Source of the DNA: Flavobacterium macrobrachii
GTDB lineage: Bacteria > Bacteroidota > Bacteroidia > Flavobacteriales > Flavobacteriaceae
Direction: 5' to 3'
NCBI RefSeq assembly: GCF_014486675.1
Contig: NZ_JACTAC010000027.1
Location: 1-38,436 of the forward strand
DNA length: 38,436 bases
The notes below the pieces were generated by a model. That model was not told where the DNA came from and did not search any database. It saw only the letters and a list, made by a program, of their open reading frames with translations. A program made the translations under genes and the position numbers. Of the stretch, positions 1 through 7,888 are shown in pieces (within the stretch, counting starts at the first letter, position 1; every line of letters starts with the position of its first letter).

Positions 1-59
1 TTTAAAATTTTAGTTTTTTATTGAGGTTGTGCAACAGTTACCGCTATTAGTTGTAGTTT

Positions 60-443
60 TTATTTGTCACTTTTTGCAACCATAATACTTTTCACTATAC
101 TATCTCTGTCTAAAAAAATAATCAGTTCTTTATAATATTTTTGGTCTATTGTTGAATCTTTTTTTGTTGTTACAGTATATGTAATGTACTTTGAATGTGA
201 TGTCGAAACAATTTCTGCGCTTCCTAAGAGTTTCTCAATTTCTGAGTATTTTAGGCCTTTGATTTTATAATTGTCTAATAGATTATAAAGCATCTTTTCT
301 CTGTCTTTGTAGCAATCTTTCTGTTGATTTTTTAACCACAAACTTTTATCAAATTTCAATTCTTTTACACATTCAATTTTCTTTTGACACGATTGAATTA
401 TCAAAATAATTAATAGTGAAAACAATGTTCTTATAAATTTCAT
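60..443 (-). CDS. small hypothetical lipoprotein
   Basis: I do not recognise this 127-residue protein. It starts with a basic residue pair and a hydrophobic stretch ending in the lipobox IIQSC, so Cys19 is the likely lipidated residue and the mature protein should be anchored in the outer or inner membrane. The rest is Lys-rich and soluble, with a central segment (about residues 50-100) that looks like alternating beta strands and resembles the small BamE/SmpA-like lipoprotein folds only loosely. It is AT-rich and stands alone, transcribed in the same direction as peptidase E but separated from it by 66 bp. The 10-mer GTTACCGCTA occurs on both sides of it (37-46 and 473-482), which may mark it as an acquired cassette. 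Function unknown. Confidence 0.7.
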   Translation of the reverse strand: MKFIRTLFSLLIILIIQSCQKKIECVKELKFDKSLWLKNQQKDCYKDREKMLYNLLDNYKIKGLKYSEIEKLLGSAEIVSTSHSKYITYTVTTKKDSTIDQKYYKELIIFLDRDSIVKSIMVAKSDK

Positions 444-509
444 AATTATTCTTTTGCAAGGTTTCGATTATGGTTACCGCTAACTCTCAAATATTCAAAA
501 GTCTTTTAA

Positions 510-1205
510 TTAGAAAACTGTTCCCGTTTCTAATTCAACAGGTATGTTGTCAGCAGTAAACCAACGCGCAGTCAAATCTCCTTTTAAAGTAATCTTTTCG
601 CCATTCACTTCCAGCCAACTTCCTTCACGCAAGCCCAAAACAGGAATATCGTTAAAAGCATGAAACTCTTTAATTCTAGTTTCGCGCGTTTCGCCCATGT
701 GTTTGCTTTGCAAATCGGGATCGAGATAATGCGGATTTAAGTTAAACGGAATGACACCAAGCGTTTTAAAACTCGGCGGATAAATGATTGGCATATCATT
801 CGTTGTTTGCATCGAAATTCCGGTAATGTTACTTCCAGCACTCGAACCAAGATAAGGCGTTCCGTTTTCGATGGTATTTCTTAAAACATCCATCACGTTA
901 TTTTCGTAAAGTTGTGTAACCAATAAAAATGTATTTCCGCCACCAGTAAAAATACCTTCGGCTTGTTCAACGGCTTTTGCAGCATTATCAAATTGATGAA
1001 GTCCAACTACTTTTTTATTGATTTTAGTAAAAGTTTCGGCTACTTTTTGAGTGTATTCATCATGCGAAATTCCGCCTGGTCGAGCATAAGGAATGAATAA
1101 AATGGTTTCGCAATCTTTGAAATGATTTTCTAAAACTGGCAAAATATAGTCCAAATAAGAACCGCCGTGAAGTGTTGAAGTACTGGCAATAATTAGCTTT
1201 TTCAT
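510..1205 (-). CDS. pepE: dipeptidase E, Ser peptidase family S51
   Basis: Cytoplasmic peptidase that releases N-terminal Asp from dipeptides. The protein has the class I glutamine-amidotransferase-like fold of family S51, with the nucleophile elbow GSSAGSN (second Ser catalytic), the upstream glycine-rich GIFTGGGNTF strand, and the family signature NLNPHYLDPD. I place the start at the ATG beginning MKKLIIAS (1205) and not at the in-frame ATG 21 bases upstream, because a -7 element TATATTTG lies on the minus strand at 1224-1231 and overlaps that upstream codon. With this start the protein has 231 residues, normal for the family. Monocistronic, divergent from the gene at 1301. Confidence 0.9.
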   Translation of the reverse strand: MKKLIIASTSTLHGGSYLDYILPVLENHFKDCETILFIPYARPGGISHDEYTQKVAETFTKINKKVVGLHQFDNAAKAVEQAEGIFTGGGNTFLLVTQLYENNVMDVLRNTIENGTPYLGSSAGSNITGISMQTTNDMPIIYPPSFKTLGVIPFNLNPHYLDPDLQSKHMGETRETRIKEFHAFNDIPVLGLREGSWLEVNGEKITLKGDLTARWFTADNIPVELETGTVF

Positions 1206-1223
1206 TTTCTGAATTTTAAAGGT

Positions 1224-1231
1224 CAAATATA
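1224..1231 (-). promoter_or_regulatory. -7 promoter element TATATTTG of pepE
   Basis: Matches the Flavobacterium -7 consensus TAnnTTTG read on the minus strand, 19 bases before the chosen ATG of the peptidase gene. I see no well-placed TTG -33 partner at 17-23 bases, so the call rests on the -7 match and position. Confidence 0.45.
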
Positions 1232-1300
1232 AGTTTTAACAAAAGATTATAGCGTAATTATTTTCTAAAAAGATATTTTTACAACGTAAAACAGTTGCCA

Positions 1301-2080
1301 ATGAAGCGTTTTTTTGTTTTTATTTTTTTAATCGTCAATGCAATAGGTTTTTCTCAAAATGATGATCTTCATTTTTTGAAAGGAAAAATCATTTGTCAAG
1401 ATGTTGATTTAACATCAATTGTGGTGACTAATAGACGTTCGGAAAATGCTGTAAATCCTGAAAAAAATGGAGATTTTTCGATGTTTGTAAAAGTTGGCGA
1501 TAAGTTAACTTTTGAAGGCATGGCAATTGATGTCAAAGCCATTGAGGTTTCTAAAGACGATATTTTGAAAAAACTCGTTACGGTTGTTGTTCATGCTAAA
1601 GTTATTCCGCTGGAAATGGTTGAAATTAAAACCTATCCTAATATCAATGCAGTTGACTTAGGTATTTTGGATAAACCTGCTAAAAAATACACGCCAGCTG
1701 AACGAAGATTGAGAACTGCGTCAAATTATGATCCTTATTTTTTGGTTGGTTTAGGTGGAGGAGTTGGTTTAGGTCTTGATCCAATTTTGAATGCAATAAG
1801 CGGACGAACAGCAATGCTGAAAAAAGAACTCGAAGTTGAAAGAAAAGAATTGACCATCAAGAAAATTGAAGATCAGTTTGAAACCGCTTTTTTTGTTGAA
1901 AAACTTAAAATTCCTGAAGAATATGTAAAAGGATTTCTTTTTTATGTTTCGGATAATAAAGAATTAAGAGAAGCTTTGGAAACAGAAAATAAGATACAAA
2001 TAGAATTTGCTTTTGTGAAATTAGCAACAGAATACACAACGCTTTTAAATGAAAATGAAAATGAAATGGAAACAAAGTAG
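1301..2080 (+). CDS. secreted protein with carboxypeptidase-like regulatory domain
   Basis: A 259-residue protein with a signal peptide (MKRFFVFIFLIVNAIGFSQ, cleavage after about residue 19). Residues about 25-110 fit the carboxypeptidase-D regulatory-like beta-sandwich common in Bacteroidota envelope proteins: a KGKIICQD strand, then variable loops, then FSMFVKVGDKLTFEG. The rest is helical and charged with no catalytic motif that I recognise. The frame is open upstream to a TTG at 1295, but the ATG at 1301 begins a normal signal peptide and is preferred. It overlaps the next gene by 32 bases, so the two are probably translationally coupled. A role in the periplasm or outer membrane is inferred; the substrate is unknown. 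Confidence 0.75.
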   Translation: MKRFFVFIFLIVNAIGFSQNDDLHFLKGKIICQDVDLTSIVVTNRRSENAVNPEKNGDFSMFVKVGDKLTFEGMAIDVKAIEVSKDDILKKLVTVVVHAKVIPLEMVEIKTYPNINAVDLGILDKPAKKYTPAERRLRTASNYDPYFLVGLGGGVGLGLDPILNAISGRTAMLKKELEVERKELTIKKIEDQFETAFFVEKLKIPEEYVKGFLFYVSDNKELREALETENKIQIEFAFVKLATEYTTLLNENENEMETK

Positions 2081-2558
2081 CCTTTTTTTAGTAGCGATAA
2101 TTGTCTTGTCGTCTTTTGCTGTCCATAAATTTTATGTTGGGATGTTTCAAATGAAATTTGTGCCACAAAAAAAGGAATTACACATCACAACCCGAATTTT
2201 TGTGGACGATTTGAACTTAGCTTTAGAAAAAAAATTCCATAAGAAAACATTCATCGGCGAACCAAAAGAAAGCAAAGAAGACGAAGTTTTAATGCAAAAA
2301 TATATTGCCGAAAAATTCAAATTAAAAATAAAAGGTCAAGCTAAAAATTATACTTTTCTATCCAAAGAAATGGAGAATAATGTTGTGATTTGCTATTTCA
2401 AAATCAAAGAGTTAGCCCAAATAACTTCGCTCGAAGTAGAAAATTCTATCTTAATGGAAATTTATCCCGAACAGCAAAATATCATCCAATTTGACAACAA
2501 TGGCGAGAAAAATAGCTTGTTGTTTACGGAAGATAATTTTAAAGGAATGTTAAAATAA
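2049..2558 (+). CDS. DUF6702-like exported protein
   Basis: A 169-residue protein with an N-terminal hydrophobic segment (SLFLVAIIVLSSFAV) followed by the pattern HKFYVGMFQMKF and ITTRIFVDDLNLAL, typical of the DUF6702 family of Flavobacteriia. In that family this small periplasmic protein is often found just before an M1 metallopeptidase, as here (the peptidase starts 63 bases downstream). The biochemical role is not known. Three in-frame ATGs (2049, 2055, 2061) could serve as start; all lie inside the end of the preceding gene, and I cannot choose between them from the sequence. Confidence 0.75.
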   Translation: MKMKMKWKQSSLFLVAIIVLSSFAVHKFYVGMFQMKFVPQKKELHITTRIFVDDLNLALEKKFHKKTFIGEPKESKEDEVLMQKYIAEKFKLKIKGQAKNYTFLSKEMENNVVICYFKIKELAQITSLEVENSILMEIYPEQQNIIQFDNNGEKNSLLFTEDNFKGMLK

Positions 2559-2621
2559 AACTTGACACGTTTCTTTTCTCAAACATTTGTTCTATTTTAG
2601 TTGCCTAAAAACTAAAAAGAT

Positions 2622-4868
2622 ATGACTAAAACTAACCCGATTTTAGTAACCATATTACTCTTGACAGCCAGTTTGTTAACGGCACAAGAAGTCCAAAAAG
2701 AAACAAAATCTACGGAAAGAAATCCTGATAAATTCAAACAAATGTATGATGTATTGGCAACGCCAAATATGTATCGTACAGCTTCTGGCGCGCCTGGACC
2801 AGAATATTATCAGCAACAAGCCGATTATAAAATCGATTTAGAACTCGACGATAAAAATGCAAAATTATATGGTCAGGAAACCGTAACTTATACCAACAAT
2901 GCCAAAGAAAGTTTGGATTATCTTTGGATGCAATTGGATCAAAACCAACAATCTCGAAAATCACTTTCGCCTCTAATTCAAAATAGTGTAACCGATCCAG
3001 CTATGTCGCCAAAAGGTTTTTCTAGAACGTATTTAGAAGAAAAATTTGATGGCGGATTTAATATCGAATACCTCAAAGATGCTGCTGGAAAACCTATGAA
3101 TTATACCATCAATCAAACAATGATGCGTATCGAGTTGCCAAAACCATTAAAACACGGTGAAAAAATTTCATTTTCTATAAAATGGTGGTACAACATCAAT
3201 AATTACCGTTTAGATGGCGGACGTTCGGGTTATGAGCAATTTCCCGACGGAAATAGATTGTATGTTTTGGCACAATTTTATCCAAGAATGGCAGTTTACA
3301 ACGATGTTGAAGGTTGGCAAAATCAACAATTTTGGGGTTCGGGAGAATTTACGTTGCCTTTTGGGAATTTTGACGTAAATATCACTGTTCCAGCCGATCA
3401 TATCTTGGAAGCAACAGGCGATTTATTGAATAGAAGCGAAGTCTTTACAGCAGAACAGTTAAAAAGATATCAATTAGCCGAAAAAACATTCGATAAACCA
3501 GTAATTGTAGTTACACAAGCCGAAGCCGAAGCTGCTGAGAAAGGTTTTTCAGACAAGAAAAAAACATGGAAATTTAAAGCAACTAATGTGCGCGATTTTG
3601 GAATTTCTACTTCAAGAAAATTCATTTATGATGCGATGGCGGTAAAATTGGAAACGAGAACCGCTATGGCAATTTCGTTGTATCCAAAAGAAGGAAATCC
3701 GCTTTGGGAAGAGTATTCAACTCGAATGGTTGCACATACTTTAAAAAGTTATTCTGCTCATACATTTGATTATCCGTATCCAAAAGCCATTTCAATCAAC
3801 GCTGAAGATCAAGGAATGGAATATCCAATGATTTGCTGGAATTATGGTCGTCCAGATAAGAATGGTGTAACTTCTGAACGCACAAAAAACGGAATGATGA
3901 GTGTAATTGTTCACGAAGTTGGACACAATTATTTCCCAATGATAGTCAATTCGGATGAACGTCAATGGACTTGGATGGATGAAGGTTTGAATTCGTTTAT
4001 GGAGTATATGGCTTTGATGGAATGGGATGAAAAATTCCCAGCACAACGAGGACCAGCAAAAAATATCATACCTTATATGAGTGGCGATCAAAAAGGATTA
4101 GAACCAATTATGACCAACTCTGAAAGCATTCGCCAATTTGGAAATAATGCTTATGGAAAACCAGCAACGGCTTTGAATATTCTTCGAGAAACCGTTATGG
4201 GAAGAGAATTATTCGATTATGCGTTTAAAACCTATGCGAATAGATGGAAATTCAAACATCCAACACCAGAAGATTTTTTTAGAACGATGGAAGATGCGTC
4301 GGCTTTTGATTTGGATTGGTTTTGGCGCGGTTGGTTTTATACGACAGATTATAACGACATCGGAATTAAAGAAGTGAAAAAATATTTTGTAAGCAACGAA
4401 CCTTCGAAAGAAGTGGAAGAGTTCTTGAAAACACGTCGTCGTAGAAATCAAATCGATGGTCCAGCGGTTTATATGATTGCCGATGGAAGCGAAAGTTATA
4501 AACCAGAGTTGAATAAACCGTTTGAAATTAAAGACAGCAAACCGCTTGCAGAATACATTGAAAAAACATTTACCAAAGAAGAACAAGCTAAGCTAAAATC
4601 GCCAAAATATTTCTATCAAGTAACCTTCGATAAACCTGGAGGTTTGGTAATGCCAATTATTGTAGAAATGACTTTTGAAGACGGAACAACCGAAAATCAT
4701 CATTTCCCAGCGCAAATTTGGCGAATGAACGATAAAGAAGCGATTAGAACATTTGCTACACAAAAAGCGGTGACAAAAATTGTTGTTGATCCAAAACAAG
4801 AAACTGCCGATATTGATGTAACAAATAATACGTGGCCAAAAGAACAGTTAAAATCAAAATTTGATTAA
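2622..4868 (+). CDS. M1 family zinc metallopeptidase
   Basis: An exported aminopeptidase-like enzyme of 748 residues. It has a signal peptide ending at about LLTAQ, an N-terminal beta-domain (residues about 50-300), and a thermolysin-like catalytic domain with HEVGH at residues 431-435 and the third zinc ligand Glu454 in WMDEG, exactly the HExxH-x18-E arrangement of family M1. The exopeptidase motif GxMEN is changed to the form DQGMEYP, usual for this Bacteroidota subgroup, so substrate preference should not be read across from classical aminopeptidase N. The C-terminal part (about 560-748) is a beta-rich domain. It probably degrades peptides in the periplasm or at the outer membrane. Position after the DUF6702 gene is typical. 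Confidence 0.88.
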   Translation: MTKTNPILVTILLLTASLLTAQEVQKETKSTERNPDKFKQMYDVLATPNMYRTASGAPGPEYYQQQADYKIDLELDDKNAKLYGQETVTYTNNAKESLDYLWMQLDQNQQSRKSLSPLIQNSVTDPAMSPKGFSRTYLEEKFDGGFNIEYLKDAAGKPMNYTINQTMMRIELPKPLKHGEKISFSIKWWYNINNYRLDGGRSGYEQFPDGNRLYVLAQFYPRMAVYNDVEGWQNQQFWGSGEFTLPFGNFDVNITVPADHILEATGDLLNRSEVFTAEQLKRYQLAEKTFDKPVIVVTQAEAEAAEKGFSDKKKTWKFKATNVRDFGISTSRKFIYDAMAVKLETRTAMAISLYPKEGNPLWEEYSTRMVAHTLKSYSAHTFDYPYPKAISINAEDQGMEYPMICWNYGRPDKNGVTSERTKNGMMSVIVHEVGHNYFPMIVNSDERQWTWMDEGLNSFMEYMALMEWDEKFPAQRGPAKNIIPYMSGDQKGLEPIMTNSESIRQFGNNAYGKPATALNILRETVMGRELFDYAFKTYANRWKFKHPTPEDFFRTMEDASAFDLDWFWRGWFYTTDYNDIGIKEVKKYFVSNEPSKEVEEFLKTRRRRNQIDGPAVYMIADGSESYKPELNKPFEIKDSKPLAEYIEKTFTKEEQAKLKSPKYFYQVTFDKPGGLVMPIIVEMTFEDGTTENHHFPAQIWRMNDKEAIRTFATQKAVTKIVVDPKQETADIDVTNNTWPKEQLKSKFD

Positions 4869-4878
4869 AAAGACTTTG

Positions 4879-4886
4879 TAACTTTG
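4879..4886 (+). promoter_or_regulatory. -7 promoter element TAACTTTG before tatA
   Basis: Exact match to TAnnTTTG, 25 bases before the tatA start. A TTG lies at 4861-4863, but its 15-base distance is shorter than the usual 17-23, so this is a tentative promoter. Confidence 0.4.
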
Positions 4887-4911
4887 CAACTCGAAATAAA
4901 AGATTAAAATT

Positions 4912-5235
4912 ATGTTTGGAATTGGCGGCGGAGAATTAGTATTCATTATTTTTATAGCTTTAATGCTTTTTGGTTCCGATAAAATACCTGGAATTGCACG
5001 AACCTTAGGAAAAGGAATGGCGCAACTGAAAAATGCTACTAACGAAATCAAATCAGAAATTCAAAAAAGTGCCGATGCCAATGGTGTAACCGACAGCATG
5101 AAAGAATTAACGTCAAGTTTTACCAAAGAAGTTGACGAAATAAAATCAAGTGTTGCACCGCCAGACATTAATCCTGTTAGCGAAATCACCGAAAGTTTTG
5201 AAGACTTAACTGGTCCAATAAAACGCCAACGATAA
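4912..5235 (+). CDS. tatA: Sec-independent protein translocase subunit TatA/TatE
   Basis: A 107-residue TatA-type subunit of the twin-arginine translocase, which moves folded proteins across the inner membrane. The N-terminal GGGELVFIIFIALMLFGSDKIPGIA holds the short transmembrane helix (about residues 7-23), the FG hinge and the start of the amphipathic helix (GIARTLGKGMAQLKNATNEIK). The rest is a polar tail ending in basic residues. Its stop codon overlaps the next ATG by one base (TAATG), so it is coupled to the PAP2 gene. tatC is not in the window. Similarity to TatB cannot be excluded by length alone, but the short hydrophilic region favours TatA. Confidence 0.88.
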   Translation: MFGIGGGELVFIIFIALMLFGSDKIPGIARTLGKGMAQLKNATNEIKSEIQKSADANGVTDSMKELTSSFTKEVDEIKSSVAPPDINPVSEITESFEDLTGPIKRQR

Positions 5236-5798
5236 TGTTCGAAAAAATAATCGATTTAGACAAAGAGGTATTGGTTTATCTCAATACTTTGGGTTCAGAA
5301 ACTTATGATGGTTTGTGGTTGATTATTACCAAACAAATTTATTGGACTCCATTTTTTCTGTTTATTTTTTATTTACTTCAAAAGAAAATCGGGTGGAAAA
5401 AATTCGGTTATTACATTCTATTCACTGCCGTTTTACTCTTGATTTGCGACCAAACTGTAAATCTTTTCAAATACGGTTTTGAACGACTTCGACCAGTAAA
5501 TGATACAGAAATAAATGGTTTACTACGAATTGTAAAAACCAGTAAATCATTCAGCTTTTTCTCTGGTCATGCCACAAATTCAATGGCTTCAACAGTTTTT
5601 ATGGTTATGGTTTTAAGAAAATATTATAAACACGCTTACTTATTGTTTTTGTTTCCTTTAATCTTCGCTTACAGCCGAATTTACCTCGGATTGCATTTCC
5701 CAACTGATATTCTAACCGGATATGTTTTTGGCGCAACAATGGGATTTGTTTGTTATAAGTTGTATCAGAAGTTTATCTTCAGGGAATTATCACACTAG
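5235..5798 (+). CDS. PAP2-family membrane phosphatase
   Basis: A 187-residue integral membrane phosphatase of the PAP2 (type 2 phosphatidic acid phosphatase) superfamily. All three catalytic motifs are visible: K-x6-RP in KYGFERLRP, the SGH of FFSGHATNS (the usual preceding Pro is Phe), and SR-x5-H-x3-D in SRIYLGLHFPTD. About five hydrophobic helices surround them. Family members act on lipid phosphates such as undecaprenyl pyrophosphate, phosphatidic acid or phosphatidylglycerophosphate; the substrate here cannot be decided. Undecaprenyl-PP recycling is plausible in a cell-envelope setting. Its ATG overlaps the tatA stop by one base. Confidence 0.85.
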   Translation: MFEKIIDLDKEVLVYLNTLGSETYDGLWLIITKQIYWTPFFLFIFYLLQKKIGWKKFGYYILFTAVLLLICDQTVNLFKYGFERLRPVNDTEINGLLRIVKTSKSFSFFSGHATNSMASTVFMVMVLRKYYKHAYLLFLFPLIFAYSRIYLGLHFPTDILTGYVFGATMGFVCYKLYQKFIFRELSH

Positions 5799-5917
5799 TT
5801 TATGCTGAGCGAAGACGAAGTAAAGTTGAAGTGTCGCAAACTCGTAACCCGAAACCCGAAACTCGCAACTTCCAACTCAAAACTTCTAATTTCTGACTTC
5901 TAAATTCTAATTTCAAA
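5799..5917. repeat. low-complexity word repeats between convergent genes
   Basis: This 119-bp gap holds CTGAGCGAAGACGAAG (5805-5820), related to the element at 36670-36685 (14 of 16 identical), followed by degenerate repeats of words such as CCCGAAAC, CTCGCAAC and TTCTAAT. The 16-mer AACTTCCAACTCAAAA (5867-5882) recurs at 37278-37293 just before the tRNA gene. No conventional terminator stem is evident. Confidence 0.6.
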
Positions 5918-6559
5918 CTATTTCACTCTACTTACTGTCAATCCATCACGAATAGGCAATAAAACCGTTTCAACGCGTTCGTCATCTTTCAAAAGCTGAT
6001 TGTAATCCAACAGAATTTTAGTAGTTAAGTCATTAGATTTTACTTCTTCCAAAACTTTTCCGCTCCATAAAACGTTATCCGAAAGAATAATTCCGCCTTT
6101 ATTCATCATCGGAACAATTACATTAAAATAATTGATGTAATTATCTTTATCGGCATCAATAAAAACCAAATCATATTTTTTATTCAACGCTGGAATAATG
6201 TCTAAAGCATTTCCCAGATGTTGGAAAATTTGGGTTGCCCATTGGCTTTTGTCAAAATACTTTCGCTGAAAATCAACCAATTCCTCGTTAACATCAATCG
6301 TGTCAATCGTTCCGTTTTCGGCTAAACCTTCGGCTAAACACAAAGTTGCATAACCAGTATAAGTTCCAATTTCCAAAATGTTATTCGGATGAATAATCTT
6401 AGAAAGCATGCTCAAAACTCTGCCTTGAAAATGTCCGCTTAACATTCTTGGTTGCAAAATTTTTTGATGAGTTTCTTTGTTAAGTTGCGCCAACAATTCG
6501 GGTTCGTTTTCAGAATGAAGCGTTACATAATGATCTAATTCGTCGGAAAGAAAATGCAT
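5918..6559 (-). CDS. class I SAM-dependent O-methyltransferase
   Basis: A 213-residue methyltransferase of the caffeoyl-CoA/catechol O-methyltransferase type (Methyltransf_3). The SAM-binding motif I is ILEIGTYTGYATLCLAE, the acidic residue after strand 2 is in TIDTIDVNEE, and the metal/catalytic region reads LVFIDADKDNYINYF followed by GGIILSDNVLWSGKV, all diagnostic of the divalent-cation-dependent group. Length is normal. The natural acceptor in Flavobacteria is not established; assignments such as catechol are by family only. It is divergent from rlmN, with a 60-bp intergenic region that carries a -7 element for each direction. Confidence 0.88.
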   Translation of the reverse strand: MHFLSDELDHYVTLHSENEPELLAQLNKETHQKILQPRMLSGHFQGRVLSMLSKIIHPNNILEIGTYTGYATLCLAEGLAENGTIDTIDVNEELVDFQRKYFDKSQWATQIFQHLGNALDIIPALNKKYDLVFIDADKDNYINYFNVIVPMMNKGGIILSDNVLWSGKVLEEVKSNDLTTKILLDYNQLLKDDERVETVLLPIRDGLTVSRVK

Positions 6560-6573
6560 GTTTTTATTTTTTA

Positions 6574-6581
6574 CAAAAATA
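6574..6581 (-). promoter_or_regulatory. -7 element TATTTTTG of the O-methyltransferase gene
   Basis: Minus-strand match to TAnnTTTG, 14 bases before the ATG. A short leader is implied. No clear -33 TTG. Confidence 0.42.
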
Positions 6582-6607
6582 CGAATTATGAAATAATTAA
6601 AATACCC

Positions 6608-6615
6608 TAAATTTG
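6608..6615 (+). promoter_or_regulatory. -7 element TAAATTTG of rlmN, nearly leaderless
   Basis: Plus-strand match to TAnnTTTG ending only four bases before the rlmN ATG. If used, transcription would begin at or within a few bases of the start codon, giving a leaderless or near-leaderless mRNA. No -33 TTG is well placed. Confidence 0.42.
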
Positions 6616-6619
6616 CGCC

Positions 6620-7660
6620 ATGGAAATCGAGAAAAAAGACATTCGCAGTTTAACCAAAGAGCAACTTCGTGATTTTTTTGTGGCCAATGGCGACAAAGCT
6701 TTTCGCGGAAATCAGGTTTATGAATGGCTTTGGAGCAAAGCATCGCACAGTTTTGAAGACATGACCAATGTTTCCAAAGAAACTCGTGCCATGCTCGAAA
6801 ACAACTTCGTTATCAATCATATAAAGGTTGACCAAATGCAACGCAGCGAAGACGGAACCGTAAAAAATGCTGTTCGTCTGCACGATGGTTTGATTGTAGA
6901 AAGTGTTTTAATTCCTACCGAAACCCGAACAACAGCTTGTGTTTCCAGTCAAGTAGGTTGTAGTTTGGATTGTAATTTTTGTGCCACAGCACGTTTAAAA
7001 CGAATGCGAAATCTTGAACCAGGTGAAATTTACGACCAAGTTGTTGCCATCGACCGCGAAAGCCGTTTGTATTACAATCGACCATTGTCCAACATCGTTT
7101 TTATGGGAATGGGCGAACCTTTGATGAACTACAACAACGTGATGAAAGCCATCGACATGATCACTTCCGATGAAGGTTTAGGAATGTCGCCAAAAAGAAT
7201 CACCGTTTCCACATCTGGAGTTTCCAAAATGATAAAAAAAATGGCTGACGACGAAGTAAAATTCAAACTCGCCGTTTCGCTACATTCCGCCATCGAAGAA
7301 ACTCGAAACCACATTATGCCGTTTACAAAAAACTTCCAATTGCCCGAATTACGTGAAGCATTGCAATATTGGTACAAAAAAACCAAAAGCAAAGTCACTT
7401 ACGAATACGTGGTTTGGAAAGGAATTAACGACGACAAAGCTTCGATTGATGCGTTGGTAAAATTTTGCAAATACGTTCCGTGCAAAGTCAATTTAATCGA
7501 ATACAATCCAATCGACGATGGCGAATTTCAGCAAGCATCAGACCAAGCCATTGATAACTACATCAAAGCGTTAGAGCAAAATGACATCGTAGCCAAAGTA
7601 CGTCGCAGTCGCGGAAAAGATATCGATGCAGCTTGCGGACAATTGGCTAATAAATCGTAA
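6620..7660 (+). CDS. rlmN: 23S rRNA (adenine(2503)-C(2))-methyltransferase RlmN
   Basis: Radical-SAM enzyme that methylates C2 of A2503 in 23S rRNA (and A37 of some tRNAs). The 4Fe-4S motif CxxxCxxC is at Cys114, Cys118 and Cys121 (GCSLDCNFCATARLKRMRN). The MGMGEPLMNY segment and the SLHSA segment are RlmN/Cfr signatures. The C-terminal DIDAACGQL carries the methyl-carrying Cys339, equivalent to Cys355 of the E. coli enzyme. Length of 346 residues is typical. The DAACGQL ending favours RlmN over the resistance homologue Cfr. A structured repeat begins eight bases after its stop codon. Confidence 0.95.
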   Translation: MEIEKKDIRSLTKEQLRDFFVANGDKAFRGNQVYEWLWSKASHSFEDMTNVSKETRAMLENNFVINHIKVDQMQRSEDGTVKNAVRLHDGLIVESVLIPTETRTTACVSSQVGCSLDCNFCATARLKRMRNLEPGEIYDQVVAIDRESRLYYNRPLSNIVFMGMGEPLMNYNNVMKAIDMITSDEGLGMSPKRITVSTSGVSKMIKKMADDEVKFKLAVSLHSAIEETRNHIMPFTKNFQLPELREALQYWYKKTKSKVTYEYVVWKGINDDKASIDALVKFCKYVPCKVNLIEYNPIDDGEFQQASDQAIDNYIKALEQNDIVAKVRRSRGKDIDAACGQLANKS

Positions 7661-7667
7661 AGTGTCA

Positions 7668-7810
7668 ATCCCAATTTAGTTGGGATAGGAGCGAATCGTT
7701 TGCGCATTTTTGCAATCCATTTTCCTGCTTTCCGTTTCAATCTTTTATGAATTGCGGGTTTAAACCCGGCAATTCATAAAAGGATTTCCACTACAATCAG
7801 GGCTAAAAAA
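7668..7810 (+). repeat. structured dispersed repeat, copy A
   Basis: Begins with a 7-bp hairpin (ATCCCAA 7668-7674, TTGGGAT 7680-7686). A left block follows (7688-7746), about 80% identical to 36599-36656. Next is a 20-bp near-perfect hairpin (arms 7742-7761 and 7762-7782 with one bulged G). The right block (7778-7809) is 31/32 identical to 36706-36737. The stem sequence between the blocks is unrelated to that of copy B, yet both are self-complementary. It contains no credible ORF. It could be a structured RNA, a terminator-like element or a REP/MITE-type repeat. Confidence 0.75.
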
Positions 7811-7871
7811 GGAATTGTATTGAATACCGTTAAGATTATTATAACACTAACGCTACTTCAAGCAAAATACC

Positions 7872-7879
7872 TATTTTTG
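7872..7879 (+). promoter_or_regulatory. -7 element TATTTTTG of the polyprenyl synthase gene
   Basis: Matches TAnnTTTG nine bases before the ATG at 7889, implying a very short leader. The -33 region has no exact TTG at the usual distance. Confidence 0.42.
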
Positions 7880-7888
7880 TACTCATAA

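Noticed and set aside
2562..2600. TTG...TATTTTAG as a promoter of the M1 peptidase
   Set aside because: The -7 element has one mismatch and the spacing is 28 bases, outside the usual range.
4209..4586. Minus-strand ORF of 125 codons inside the M1 peptidase
   Set aside because: Rich in Phe, Ile and Arg as a complement artefact; the plus-strand frame is a clear conserved enzyme.
7742..7782. Hairpin of copy A as a simple rho-independent terminator for rlmN
   Set aside because: No T-run follows the stem on the plus strand, and it lies more than 80 bases after the stop, inside a larger conserved element.
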